A stretch of 64,000 nt of DNA, taken from NCBI RefSeq assembly GCF_003049685.1, contig NZ_PYSY02000001.1, positions 310,001 through 374,000 of the forward strand, written 5' to 3'. The DNA comes from Brucella pituitosa (GTDB lineage: Bacteria; Pseudomonadota; Alphaproteobacteria; Rhizobiales; Rhizobiaceae). The translations under genes and the position numbers were made by a program. The notes under the pieces are model-generated. The model did no database searches. It was not told the origin of the DNA and worked only from the letters and a program-made list of their open reading frames with translations. Below, in pieces: positions 28,427 through 37,150 of this stretch (the stretch's first letter is position 1; every line of letters begins with the position of its first letter).

Positions 28427-29260
28427 TCACTTCAGCCGCTCTGCATGCCACTTGAGATGGTCATCCATAAACGTCGAGATGAAGAAATAGGAATGATCAT
28501 AGCCTTCACGCATATTGAGCGTAAGCGGAATGCCAGCCTTCTTGCATGCCTCTTCCAGAAGCCATGGACGCAGACCTTCATCCAGAAAGCCATCGGCTGT
28601 GCCCTGATCGACCAGAAATTCCGGGAAACGATAGCCATCTTCAATCAGCAGCGTCGCATCATAGGCACGCCATGCGCGTTCTTCAGCGCCCAGATATTTT
28701 TCCAGCGCAGGCTTCGACCAGCCAGCCGTTGAAGGCTGGACAATCGGTGCAAAAGCCGATGCCGATTTGAAGCGGTCAGGGTTTTTGAGCGCAATGGTCA
28801 GTGCGCCATGACCGCCCATTGAATGGCCGGTGATCGCCTGACGCGCCATGTCGAGCGGAAATTCTGCAGCAACCAGATCAGTCAGTTCCTTGGTGATGTA
28901 GCTATACATCTGATAGTTTTTGGCGAATGGTTCCTGCGTCGCATCGACATAGAAGCCAGCACCTTTGCCGAACTGCCAGTTATCCGGCTCATCCGGCACG
29001 TCATCACCGCGCGGGCTCGTATCGGGGCAAATAACGGCAATTCCTAATTCTGCGGCCATTTGCCGGTATTCGCCTTTGTCCATCACGTTCTGATGGGTGC
29101 AGGTGAGGCCGGAAAGATACCAGAGTACCGGCACAGGGCCATCTTTTACCTGTGGTGGCAGGAAAACGGCAAAGGTCATATCGCACTGGTTGGTCTCGCT
29201 CTTATGGCGATAGACGCCCTGCGTTCCACCAAAGCATTTTGCAGTCGAAATCGTTTCCAT
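28427..29260 (-). CDS. fghA: S-formylglutathione hydrolase
   Basis: A 277-residue alpha/beta-hydrolase of the esterase D type that splits S-formylglutathione into formate and glutathione, the last step of glutathione-dependent formaldehyde oxidation. The nucleophile elbow is ITGHSMGGHGALT (serine near residue 147), with the aspartate in LVDQGTADGFLD and the histidine in REGYDHSYFFI. The N-terminal YLSGLTCTHQN and CPDTSPRGDDVPDEPD blocks are diagnostic of the family. AGGA precedes the ATG by 7 bases. It is the last gene of the frmR-adhC operon, and its presence there supports the assignment. Confidence 0.95.
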   Translation of the reverse strand: METISTAKCFGGTQGVYRHKSETNQCDMTFAVFLPPQVKDGPVPVLWYLSGLTCTHQNVMDKGEYRQMAAELGIAVICPDTSPRGDDVPDEPDNWQFGKGAGFYVDATQEPFAKNYQMYSYITKELTDLVAAEFPLDMARQAITGHSMGGHGALTIALKNPDRFKSASAFAPIVQPSTAGWSKPALEKYLGAEERAWRAYDATLLIEDGYRFPEFLVDQGTADGFLDEGLRPWLLEEACKKAGIPLTLNMREGYDHSYFFISTFMDDHLKWHAERLK

Positions 29261-29275
29261 GAGAGTTCCTGATTT

Positions 29276-29935
29276 TTATCCGCTTCCGAGTGCGACCACG
29301 ACATTCACTGTCGCCGCAACAAGGACCGTATTGAAAAAGAATGACACGACGCTGTGCAGAAGCGTCACTTTTCGCATCGCGGTGGTCGTGACATTGGTAT
29401 CGGACGTCTGTGCCGTCATGCCGATGATGAAGGCGTAATAGGCGAAATCCCAGCCGGAGGGCTGTGGCGTTTCTGGAAAATTGAAGCCGCCTCTATATCT
29501 GCTGGCATGGGCTGAATCGTCGCCTGCGGGTTTGCGTGGTTGCCAATACATGTGCGCGTAATGGATCGCCGTCATCATGTGGATCGTACACCAGCCGAGC
29601 GGCACAGCCGCCAGCGTCATGACCAGCGAAAACAGATCGGCCTTGGGTTGTTGGTTTATCAGGATGAACAGCGACACCACAGCCACAACAACGGTGGCAA
29701 ATGTCACCAGAAAGATGATCCAGATCGGCTCATCCGCCGTTGCCGCATGTTTTCTGAGATAGGGCGCGGTGAGCTTGGGTAAAGCCGCAAGCGCCAGAAC
29801 GAGATAGAGCACAAAGAAGCAGTTTGCCCCGATGACCGGGGCAAGCGGGCTTTTAAGAAGCCATGCGATAATGAAGGTTGCAGCGCCACCAATGGCTGCC
29901 AGATAAAAGGACATATGGCGGCGCAGCAGAAACAT
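29276..29935 (-). CDS. DUF1345 family integral membrane protein
   Basis: A 219-residue inner-membrane protein with five or six hydrophobic helices and the conserved stretch WDFAYYAFIIGMTAQTSDTN near the C-terminus, as well as HMMTAIHYAHMYW in the middle, both marks of the DUF1345 family. No biochemical function is established for the family to my knowledge. Its start codon overlaps the stop of the GNAT gene by one base, so it is translated as part of the formaldehyde operon, 15 bases ahead of fghA. Possible jobs such as small-molecule transport are unproven; the linkage is the only clue. MFLLRRHMSFY at the N-terminus is basic, as for an inside-first membrane protein. Confidence 0.85.
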   Translation of the reverse strand: MFLLRRHMSFYLAAIGGAATFIIAWLLKSPLAPVIGANCFFVLYLVLALAALPKLTAPYLRKHAATADEPIWIIFLVTFATVVVAVVSLFILINQQPKADLFSLVMTLAAVPLGWCTIHMMTAIHYAHMYWQPRKPAGDDSAHASRYRGGFNFPETPQPSGWDFAYYAFIIGMTAQTSDTNVTTTAMRKVTLLHSVVSFFFNTVLVAATVNVVVALGSG

Positions 29936-30408
29936 CAGGCCGCACTTTCCTGTGGTGCCAGCCGCATATCGACATGCGGAATACCATCTTCGAGATATTC
30001 TTCCGAAATCGCGACGAAGCCGAACGATCCATAGAATTTCTGCAAATGGCTCTGTCCGCCAAGCTCAATGGAAATGCCTGGAAAACGTGTCTGAGCAAAG
30101 GCGACAGCCTCTTTCATGAGACGCTGACCAAGCTTGTAACCACGATAATCGGCTGCCACAACAACGCGGCCGATCTTCACCGGCTTACCATCCTGTTCCG
30201 GTGGCAGAACCCGCAAACTTGCTGCGAGTTCTTCACCATCGAGAATGCGTAGGTGAAATGCGTCATAATCCTTGCCGTCGATTTCGGGGTAAGGGCAATT
30301 CTGCTCCACCACAAAAACGTCCACGCGCAGCTTCAGCATCGCATAAAGCGCGCGCGGGGTCAGGTTATCGATTGGGTCCCATTGGGAGGTGAAAAGCTTT
30401 TCACTCAT
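29935..30408 (-). CDS. GNAT acetyltransferase, ElaA-like
   Basis: A 157-residue GCN5-related N-acetyltransferase. The opening LTPRALYAMLKLRVDVFVVEQNCPYPEIDG with YDAFHL is the ElaA-type N-terminus, and the acetyl-CoA pyrophosphate-binding motif is GRVVVAADYRGYKLGQRLM. It ends with SHLQKFYGSFGFVAISEEYLEDGIPHVDM. The substrate is unknown for this family. Stop and start codons overlap by one base with both neighbours (adhC upstream, the DUF1345 gene downstream), so it is firmly embedded in the formaldehyde operon. A link to handling formaldehyde-modified metabolites or glutathione adducts is conceivable but speculative. Confidence 0.88.
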   Translation of the reverse strand: MSEKLFTSQWDPIDNLTPRALYAMLKLRVDVFVVEQNCPYPEIDGKDYDAFHLRILDGEELAASLRVLPPEQDGKPVKIGRVVVAADYRGYKLGQRLMKEAVAFAQTRFPGISIELGGQSHLQKFYGSFGFVAISEEYLEDGIPHVDMRLAPQESAA

Positions 30409-31520
30409 CAGTAGACAATCACCGAACGGATCGACTTGCCTTCATGCATCAGATCGAAAGCCGTGTTGATTTCATCAAGCGGCATGGTGTGGGTGATGAG
30501 GCTGTCGATGTCGATCTTGCCTTCCATGTACCAGTCAACGATCTTCGGCACATCGGTACGACCGCGGGCGCCGCCAAATGCAGTGCCTTTCCAGACGCGT
30601 CCGGTGACGAGCTGGAATGGACGTGTGGCGATTTCCTTGCCTGCTTCCGCGACGCCGATGATGATCGATTCACCCCAGCCGCGATGGCAGCATTCCAGTG
30701 CCTGACGCATGACATCGGTGTTGCCGGTGGCATCGAACGAATAATCAGCGCCGCCATCAGTCAGATCCTGAATGGCCTGCACAACCTTGTCATTGCCAAT
30801 TTCACGCGGGTTGACGAAGTCGGTCATGCCGAACTTCTTTGCCATTTCCACCTTGGATGGATTGATGTCGACGCCGATGATCTTATCCGCACCAACCATG
30901 CGTGCGCCCTGAATGACATTAAGACCAATGCCGCCCAGACCAAACACAACTACATTGGAACCCGGGCGAACCTTAGCCGTATAAATAACTGCGCCAATGC
31001 CGGTGGTTACGCCGCAGCCGATATAGCAGATCTTGTCGAAAGGCGCGTCTTCGCGGACCTTCGCGACAGCGATTTCTGGCAAAACGGTGAAGTTCGAGAA
31101 GGTCGAGCAGCCCATATAATGGAACACTTCGCCGCCATCGCACGAAAAGCGCGAGGTTTTGTCAGGCATCAGGCCTTGACCCTGCGTTGAGCGGATCGAG
31201 GTGCAGAGGTTTGAACGCTGCGACAGGCAGGTTTTGCACTGGCGGCATTCCGGCGTGTAAAGCGGGATCACATGATCGCCTGGCTTGACCGAGGTAACAC
31301 CTGCGCCAACTTCGCGCACGATGCCAGCGCCTTCATGGCCGAGAATGGCTGGGAACTTGCCTTCTGAATCAAGACCGGAAAGCGTGTAGGCATCCGTGTG
31401 GCAAACGCCGGTCGCCATGATTTCGACCAGCACTTCGCCAGCGCGTGGACCGCCGATTTCAACGGTTTCGATGGTGAGCGGCTTCTTTGCCTCCCAGGCA
31501 ACGGCTGCGCGTGATTTCAT
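30408..31520 (-). CDS. adhC: S-(hydroxymethyl)glutathione dehydrogenase / class III alcohol dehydrogenase
   Basis: A 370-residue zinc-dependent NAD enzyme that oxidises the spontaneous formaldehyde-glutathione adduct to S-formylglutathione. Catalytic-zinc ligands are seen in [12 protein letters not shown] and [10 protein letters not shown], the structural-zinc cysteines in [15 protein letters not shown], and the dinucleotide-binding motif in [15 protein letters not shown]. The class III signature [15 protein letters not shown] N-terminus is present as [16 protein letters not shown], as is the conserved [18 protein letters not shown] lies before the ATG. It follows frmR by 39 bases and overlaps the GNAT gene by one base. 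Also known as frmA or flhA in other bacteria. Confidence 0.96.
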   Translation of the reverse strand: MKSRAAVAWEAKKPLTIETVEIGGPRAGEVLVEIMATGVCHTDAYTLSGLDSEGKFPAILGHEGAGIVREVGAGVTSVKPGDHVIPLYTPECRQCKTCLSQRSNLCTSIRSTQGQGLMPDKTSRFSCDGGEVFHYMGCSTFSNFTVLPEIAVAKVREDAPFDKICYIGCGVTTGIGAVIYTAKVRPGSNVVVFGLGGIGLNVIQGARMVGADKIIGVDINPSKVEMAKKFGMTDFVNPREIGNDKVVQAIQDLTDGGADYSFDATGNTDVMRQALECCHRGWGESIIIGVAEAGKEIATRPFQLVTGRVWKGTAFGGARGRTDVPKIVDWYMEGKIDIDSLITHTMPLDEINTAFDLMHEGKSIRSVIVY

Positions 31521-31559
31521 GACGATATTCCCTTCAATTTCAGTGTTCGTTTATGCGCC

Positions 31560-31862
31560 CTATTTCAGATAGGTGCGCAAAATCCGCATGATTTCGTCGA
31601 TCTCTGCATCGGGATCTGCCACAGCATCGCGCGCTATCGCCTCACGAGCCAGCCCGCGATTTTGGCCGAATGTCTCGCGAAAATGGCTTTCCAGCACTTC
31701 CGCCATCAACCCATTGGTCGCCCCACGCAAAGCCGCAATCTGCTGCAACAAGGCAGCACATTCCGTGCCTGCTTCCACCGCGCGCTCCAAGCCTTCGGCC
31801 TGGCCTTTGATACGGCGCAGACGCGTTAAAGCGCGCTTTTTGTCTTCCGGTGAATGCGGCAT
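31560..31862 (-). CDS. frmR: FrmR-type formaldehyde-responsive repressor (CsoR/RcnR family)
   Basis: A 100-residue all-helical DNA-binding repressor. In the E. coli relative, formaldehyde cross-links Pro2 to Cys35 and releases DNA. Here Pro2, Cys35 and His60 are all in place (MPHSPEDKK..., GTECAAL, LESHFRE), with the family block LRRIKGQAEGLERAVE. This favours formaldehyde sensing over the metal sensing of RcnR or CsoR; it lacks the CsoR copper-ligand pattern. GGGAG lies 6 bases before the ATG. It heads the operon with adhC, a GNAT gene, the DUF1345 gene and fghA, and an operator-like sequence lies 29 bases upstream, consistent with autoregulation. Confidence 0.93.
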   Translation of the reverse strand: MPHSPEDKKRALTRLRRIKGQAEGLERAVEAGTECAALLQQIAALRGATNGLMAEVLESHFRETFGQNRGLAREAIARDAVADPDAEIDEIMRILRTYLK

Positions 31863-31887
31863 GGAATCTCCCGATTTTCATGAAGCC

Positions 31888-31909
31888 TATATACTATAGG
31901 GGAGTATGT
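31888..31909 (-). promoter_or_regulatory. FrmR operator overlapping the frmR promoter
   Basis: ATACTATAGGGGAGTAT (31891-31907) shows a G-tract flanked by inverted ATACT/AGTAT arms. This is the layout known for FrmR and RcnR operators, and close to the E. coli frmRAB operator as remembered. It lies 29 bases before frmR, where a repressor would block transcription. Confidence 0.8.
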
Positions 31910-31971
31910 CAATTGCTCCGGAAACGCCTTTTGCGAGAATGGTTTTCTCAGCAATTGGTATGGCTCGGATT

Positions 31972-32409
31972 TTAAGCCTCAAGCTTGAGGTGCAGCAGTG
32001 GATAAGGGCGCCCCTGATCATCCGTTTCCGAGCGACCTGTCTCGACAAAGCCCACATGGCGATAAAAGCCCACGCCTTGCGTGTTCTGCTCATTCACATC
32101 GACGGTCAGAGTGCCCCGCTTTTTCGCGTGCGCAATCATATGCTTACCAATACCCCTGCCACGCTGGTCGGGTGAAATGAACAGGCTGTCGATATTGTTA
32201 TCGGTCATGCCCATGAAGCCGATCGGCTTGCCGTCATCCTCAATGACATCGACTGCCACATTCGGCAGATATTGCTCACCGACCAGCTTTTCGATTTCAG
32301 CGAAATCTTCGCGGCTTAGAAAGTCATGCGTTGCCAGCACGCTTGTGCGCCAGATGGCGGTGAGGGCGGGGGCATCCGCCGGATTAGATTTTCGGATATG
32401 GATCATCAT
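31972..32409 (-). CDS. GNAT family N-acetyltransferase
   Basis: A 145-residue acetyltransferase with the acetyl-CoA binding motif SPDQRGRGIGKHMIAHAKK (about residues 83-101) and the C-terminal block TVDVNEQNTQGVGFYRHVGF typical of GNAT enzymes related to YjaB/ElaA-type small acetylases. The first conserved element is IRKSNPADAPALTAIW. I place the start at the ATG at 32409, which has AAGGA 4 bases upstream; eight codons further upstream are possible. The substrate is unknown. The gene is transcribed away from hrpB and shares a short divergent region with it; the FrmR operator lies downstream and is not expected to control it. Confidence 0.82.
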   Translation of the reverse strand: MMIHIRKSNPADAPALTAIWRTSVLATHDFLSREDFAEIEKLVGEQYLPNVAVDVIEDDGKPIGFMGMTDNNIDSLFISPDQRGRGIGKHMIAHAKKRGTLTVDVNEQNTQGVGFYRHVGFVETGRSETDDQGRPYPLLHLKLEA

Positions 32410-32462
32410 CGTTCCTTGTGGGATAAGCACCAAAGCAACGCCTTTATAATACGGAATTTCAT

Positions 32463-34931
32463 TTGACGAGTCTGCCCGATCTTCCCGTTACCCGCATTCT
32501 GCCGCAACTCGACGCCGCCTTAGCTGCCCATGCAAGCGCGGTTCTGGTTGCCCCTCCCGGCGCGGGTAAAACGACGCTGGTGCCGTTGCATTTCCTGAAT
32601 GCAAGCTGGCGCGGCAACGGCATGATTGTGCTGCTCGAACCGCGTCGTCTTGCAGCGCGTGCAGCGGCCCGCCGTATGGCGCAGTTGCTGGGCGAAGAGC
32701 CGGGCGATACGGTCGGCTATCGTATGCGCCTTGAAAGCAAGGTCTCGGCGAAGACCAAAATCCTTGTCGTTACCGAGGGCGTTTTTGCACGCATGATCCT
32801 CGATGATCCGGACCTAAAAGGCATAGCGGCGGTTCTGTTCGATGAGTTTCATGAGCGTAGCCTCGATGCCGATTTCGGTCTGGCGCTGGCGCTCGATGTG
32901 CAGGCCGCTCTGCGCGACGATCTCAAAATTCTTGTCATGTCGGCAACACTTGATGGTGCGCGTGTGGCCTCACTTTTGGGCGATGCGCCCATTATTGAGA
33001 GCGAAGGCCGCGCTTTCCCCGTCGATATTCGCCACCGTGACCGTAAGCCTGACGAACGCATTGAAGATTCGATGGTGAAAGCCATTCGTGAGGCGCTGGC
33101 CGATGAAACGGGTAGCATTCTTGCCTTTCTTCCCGGTCAGGGTGAGATTGAACGCACGGCTGGCATTCTGGAAAAATTTCTGCCTGCCAATATCATTCTG
33201 GCCCCGCTTTATGGCGCGATGGAAGGCCGTGATCAGGATGCGGCAATCAAGCCAGCTCCCGCAGGTCATCGCAAGGTCGTGCTGGCCACGTCGATTGCCG
33301 AAACTTCCATAACCATCGATGGGGTCCGGGTGGTGATCGATAGCGGCCTTGCTCGCCTGCCAAAATATGAACCCGCAACCGGCCTCACACGATTGGAAAC
33401 TGTGCGTACTTCGCGTGCGAGTGCTGATCAACGCGCTGGTCGTGCGGGTCGTACCGAGCCGGGCATAGCCATCCGCCTCTGGCATCAGGGGCAAACGGCT
33501 TCGCTCCCTGCGTTCTCGCCGCCTGAAATTCTGGAAGCCGATCTTTCCGGCCTCGTGCTCGATGCGGCTGCATGGGGTGTGACCGATCCAGCAACCTTGT
33601 CGCTGCTTGATAAGCCGCCACTACCCGCGCTCAAAGAAGCCAAAGCATTGCTTAGCCGGCTTGGTGCACTTGATGAGGCTGGACGCCTGACAACTGACGG
33701 TGAGGCTATGCGCTCGTTGGCACTCCCCGCACGCCTTGCACATATGGTGGCGGAAGCGGGCAAACGCGGCGAGGCTTTGCGAGCAGCAGAGCTTGCAGTT
33801 CTTCTGACCGAGCGTGGGCTTGGCGGCAATGAAACCGACCTCGACACGCGCATGTCGCGGTTCCGCAATGACCGTTCTGATCGCGCCCTGCGTGCCAAAG
33901 GACTGGCGAAACGTCTGGCTGCAAATGTGCCCAACAAAGGCGAAGCTGCGGGTTCAAGCCCAAATTCTAATGTTGGCCGGATACTGATCGATGCCTACCC
34001 GGACCGCATCGCCAAGGCGCGAGGGGCAACGGGGCAATTTCTGCTGGCCAATGGACGCGGCGGCGAAGTCGATCCTGCCATCAGCCTCAGTCGCGCATCG
34101 TGGCTTGTCGTGGCGGATATGTCGGGCAAAGCAGGCCGTGCACGCGTGCTTTCTGCTGCGGAAGTTTCGGAAAGTGAAATCCGTAATGCCCTTGGCAGCA
34201 GGATCGAGAGTGGCCGACAAGTCATCTATGACGCAGAAAAGAACGCTTTGCGGGCGCGTGAAGCCGTTCGGATTGGTGCCATTGCCCTGTCGGAAAAGCC
34301 GCTTGCCGCTCCTTCTGGCGTGAGCGCCGATGAAGGCGTGATCGCTGCCGTGCGTGAGCATGGACTGCAAATCCTGCCGTGGGGCAAAGAGGCTGAAATT
34401 CTGCGTCGTCGTCTGGGCTGGCTTTATCGCGGTCTTGGCGATCCGTGGCCGTCTATGGATGATGACAATCTTATTGAGCGTCTTGATGATTGGCTTTTGC
34501 CTTTCCTCACAGGCGAAGCGCAGCTAGATCGTATCCCGGCGCATGTGCTGAAAAACGGCCTTATGAGCCTTGTGCCGTTCGATCTGCAACGCCTCGTCGA
34601 TCAGCTGGCACCCACGCATTTTGAAGTACCGACCGGCTCGAATATCCCGATCCGCTATGACACGGAGGAGCCGGTTCTAGCCGTGCGCGTACAGGAGTTG
34701 TTCGGCCTTGGCATTCATCCGGCCATTGCCAATGGCAAAGTACCGCTTTTGCTGGAATTGCTTTCCCCCGCCCATCGCCCGATTCAGATCACGCGTGATC
34801 TGCCGGGCTTCTGGCAGGGCTCATGGGCGGATGTGCGCTCCGATATGCGTGGCCGCTATCCGCGCCATGTCTGGCCGGAAGATCCGGCCAATGCCGAAGC
34901 TACGCGCAGGGCAAAACCACGCGGCACCTGA
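32463..34931 (+). CDS. hrpB: ATP-dependent helicase HrpB
   Basis: An 822-residue DEAH-type helicase of the HrpB family. Seen: motif I PPGAGKTTLVPL, DEFHERSLDADFGLAL (the DEFH variant of DEAH usual in HrpB), SATLDGARV, TSIAETSITIDGV and motif VI QRAGRAGRTEPG. After the helicase-associated domain the HrpB-specific C-terminal region appears (LPFLTGEAQLDRIPAHVL, RPIQITRDLPGFWQGSW and VRSDMRGRYPRHVWPEDP), complete to the end. Family members are thought to act on RNA or in mRNA processing; the role is poorly defined. The apparent start is a TTG at 32463; upstream sequence offers no better codon. It ends 6 bases before the convergent gene. Confidence 0.93.
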   Translation: MTSLPDLPVTRILPQLDAALAAHASAVLVAPPGAGKTTLVPLHFLNASWRGNGMIVLLEPRRLAARAAARRMAQLLGEEPGDTVGYRMRLESKVSAKTKILVVTEGVFARMILDDPDLKGIAAVLFDEFHERSLDADFGLALALDVQAALRDDLKILVMSATLDGARVASLLGDAPIIESEGRAFPVDIRHRDRKPDERIEDSMVKAIREALADETGSILAFLPGQGEIERTAGILEKFLPANIILAPLYGAMEGRDQDAAIKPAPAGHRKVVLATSIAETSITIDGVRVVIDSGLARLPKYEPATGLTRLETVRTSRASADQRAGRAGRTEPGIAIRLWHQGQTASLPAFSPPEILEADLSGLVLDAAAWGVTDPATLSLLDKPPLPALKEAKALLSRLGALDEAGRLTTDGEAMRSLALPARLAHMVAEAGKRGEALRAAELAVLLTERGLGGNETDLDTRMSRFRNDRSDRALRAKGLAKRLAANVPNKGEAAGSSPNSNVGRILIDAYPDRIAKARGATGQFLLANGRGGEVDPAISLSRASWLVVADMSGKAGRARVLSAAEVSESEIRNALGSRIESGRQVIYDAEKNALRAREAVRIGAIALSEKPLAAPSGVSADEGVIAAVREHGLQILPWGKEAEILRRRLGWLYRGLGDPWPSMDDDNLIERLDDWLLPFLTGEAQLDRIPAHVLKNGLMSLVPFDLQRLVDQLAPTHFEVPTGSNIPIRYDTEEPVLAVRVQELFGLGIHPAIANGKVPLLLELLSPAHRPIQITRDLPGFWQGSWADVRSDMRGRYPRHVWPEDPANAEATRRAKPRGT

Positions 34932-34937
34932 TGCCGA

Positions 34938-35396
34938 TCAGGAATGCAGAACGACGTGGACCTCATCCTGATCGCGGATGTTGAGATTTTCACGGATGCG
35001 CTTGTCCGAGATCAGCTCAATGCAGTCGTGCATATGCGATCCGATACGCCGGAAAATCCAAACATTCATGGAACGGGAATGCGCATAAAGCGTCGCCCGC
35101 CATGCCTGGCCAATGCCGCGGCGTGGCTTGAAAAACTTGCGGCGCAGACTGTTGTTCAGAATTTCGTGCTGCGGGATAGTGATGCTTGGTGGGACAATGC
35201 CGCGATCCAGCGCCTTTAGCTGCTTGCGACGGCTTTGCAGAATGGATGGATATTCCATGATCTGCACATTCAGCGAGCCGGATGCAAAGTGATCCGGCCA
35301 GTCATTTGGTGAATTATCCAGATGTTGTTTTCCAGGAATAATGAGCTCGGAATGTTTTCCAAGCCCGGATGATATCTTCCCCCTGAAGATAATCAC
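34938..35396 (-). CDS. Protein resembling the CTP-dependent riboflavin kinase (DUF120) fold
   Basis: A 152-residue cytoplasmic protein with no membrane segment. The start IIFRGKISSGLGKHSELIIPG, the middle HFASGSLNVQI and the end DCIELISDKRIRENLNIRDQDEVHVVL line up by eye with archaeal RibK/DUF120 proteins, which have a G-x-G start, a GTLN(V/I) motif for nucleotide and metal, and a closing LREKL.LKDGDEV. Here GSLN replaces GTLN. If active it would phosphorylate riboflavin with CTP, but bacteria normally use RibF, and this family also includes regulators. It may instead be a binding or regulatory protein. The assignment rests on motif resemblance only. The gene stands alone, convergent with hrpB. 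Confidence 0.6.
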   Translation of the reverse strand: MIIFRGKISSGLGKHSELIIPGKQHLDNSPNDWPDHFASGSLNVQIMEYPSILQSRRKQLKALDRGIVPPSITIPQHEILNNSLRRKFFKPRRGIGQAWRATLYAHSRSMNVWIFRRIGSHMHDCIELISDKRIRENLNIRDQDEVHVVLHS

Positions 35397-35613
35397 GCGG
35401 CGCCCTCCATCACTTTGCAGACAGTCCTGTTATAATTCCTTCACAAAATTGACACAATTGCTGATTGGCAGGTTTTGCCCATGAGGGAAAACTTGATAAT
35501 TCCCCACATAATAGGGCGTTGCGTGTCATGCACGCCAAAGCCTGCGACTGGATGACACAGTTCTGCTTGCGTGAATATGCGCCTTGCCGCATAAGGGGCT
35601 GATAGGGGTGATC

Positions 35614-36921
35614 ATGCACGCAGAATTCGACAATCGGGCTTCAAATCTTTCGCGAAAACCGCGTCTGACCACATTGGTGCGTCTGCGCTGGCTGGCTATC
35701 GCAGGGCAGACTGCGACAGTCATGTTCGTGGCGCTCTATCTGCAGTTCAACTTCGCAGTCGGTGTCTGTTTTGCGCTCATCGCATGCTCGGCGTGGCTCA
35801 ATCTCTATCTCGCGTTTCGCTTTCCGACCAACCATCGTCTCAGTCCGACTGCCGCCAGCATTGTTCTGGCATTTGATATTCTGCAACTGGCGGGTCTGCT
35901 CTATCTGACAGGTGGAGTGCAAAATCCCTTTGTCATCCTGATGATTGCGCCGGTCATCATATCCGCCACATCGCTTTCGGTGCGCCATACGCTGGTTCTC
36001 GCGCTTCTCGTTGTGTTGAGCACATCGGTGTTGACTATGCGCTACGAGCCGCTGCCCTGGTATCCGGGCGAAACTCTTGATCTGCCATTTCTTTTTGTGG
36101 CGGGCATCTGGTGCGCAATTATCGCGGCACTGGGTTTTACCGGCGTCTATGCTTATCGTATTGCTGAAGAAACGCGCCAGCTCGGCGATGCTTTGGCTGC
36201 AACAGAACTGATCTTGCAGCGCGAGCAACATCTCACGGCCCTTGATGGACTTGCTGCCGCAGCTGCACACGAGCTAGGCACGCCGCTTGCCACCATCACC
36301 TTGGTGGTCAAGGAAATGCAGCGCAGTTATGCAAAGAAGCCTGACATTGATCCCGCGCTTGCAGAAGATATTGCGCTTTTGCAATCACAGGCTGCGCGCT
36401 GTCGCGAAATTCTTCAACGGTTGACCAGTCTGTCCTCGGAAAACGAGGAACACATGTCGCGTCTGCCTTTCTCATCACTGATCGAAGAAGTGATTGAGCC
36501 GCATCGGGATTTTGGAATTCTGCTTCAAGTGACCAAACAGGAAGGTCCGAAACCGGAGCCTGTTGTTCGCCGCAATCCGGGGCTGCTTTATGGGCTTGGC
36601 AATCTGGTGGAAAATGCGGTCGATTTTGCGCGCGATGAAGTCAGTGTCACGTGGGGTTGGACCGACACGAACGTTACCGTCACGATTCAGGACGACGGTG
36701 AAGGGTTTAAACCGGAAATTCTCGACCGAATCGGTGAACCTTATATGACCAGCCGCGACAGTTCCCATAATGGTGGCGGTGGTCTTGGATTGGGGCTTTT
36801 CATCGCAAAAACTCTGCTGGAACGCTCTGGCGCGCAGATTAGCTTTAAAAATCGCAAGAATCCGGGGCAGGGTGCTGAAGTAAGAGTGATATGGCCACGC
36901 TCTGCCTTCACTGTAAGCTGA
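35614..36921 (+). CDS. regB: Redox sensor histidine kinase RegB/PrrB/ActS
   Basis: A 435-residue membrane kinase with six N-terminal transmembrane helices (about residues 25-190). The ubiquinone-binding motif GGVQNPF lies between helices. The H-box AAAAHELGTPLATITLV carries the phosphorylated histidine, and the redox-active cysteine position of RegB is kept in QSQAARCREILQRL. The ATPase domain has NLVENAVDFA, DDGEGF and GGGGLGLGLFIAKTLL. In relatives it responds to oxygen and the quinone pool and controls respiration, denitrification and intracellular persistence. I use the ATG at 35614, with AGGGG 7 bases upstream, rather than the TTG at 35584. The partner regA follows after 229 bases. Confidence 0.94.
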   Translation: MHAEFDNRASNLSRKPRLTTLVRLRWLAIAGQTATVMFVALYLQFNFAVGVCFALIACSAWLNLYLAFRFPTNHRLSPTAASIVLAFDILQLAGLLYLTGGVQNPFVILMIAPVIISATSLSVRHTLVLALLVVLSTSVLTMRYEPLPWYPGETLDLPFLFVAGIWCAIIAALGFTGVYAYRIAEETRQLGDALAATELILQREQHLTALDGLAAAAAHELGTPLATITLVVKEMQRSYAKKPDIDPALAEDIALLQSQAARCREILQRLTSLSSENEEHMSRLPFSSLIEEVIEPHRDFGILLQVTKQEGPKPEPVVRRNPGLLYGLGNLVENAVDFARDEVSVTWGWTDTNVTVTIQDDGEGFKPEILDRIGEPYMTSRDSSHNGGGGLGLGLFIAKTLLERSGAQISFKNRKNPGQGAEVRVIWPRSAFTVS

Positions 36922-37150
36922 TGAATATATTGCGGAATTAATCTTGGTTTGAAGTGTATGCGCATTTTGCGCCATGTTTCGATTTTATCAATTTTTCGTG
37001 CTTGTGATCAGAAATCACATTTAATCACAATGCTTTAAGCGTCGCCGCAATTTTAATTTTGCTGAGATTGCTTCAATAATTCAATGGCTATTTGACTTTT
37101 TGACGCAGGGATATCAATAAGGGAATAAAAATACAGGCAGGAAGCACCCC

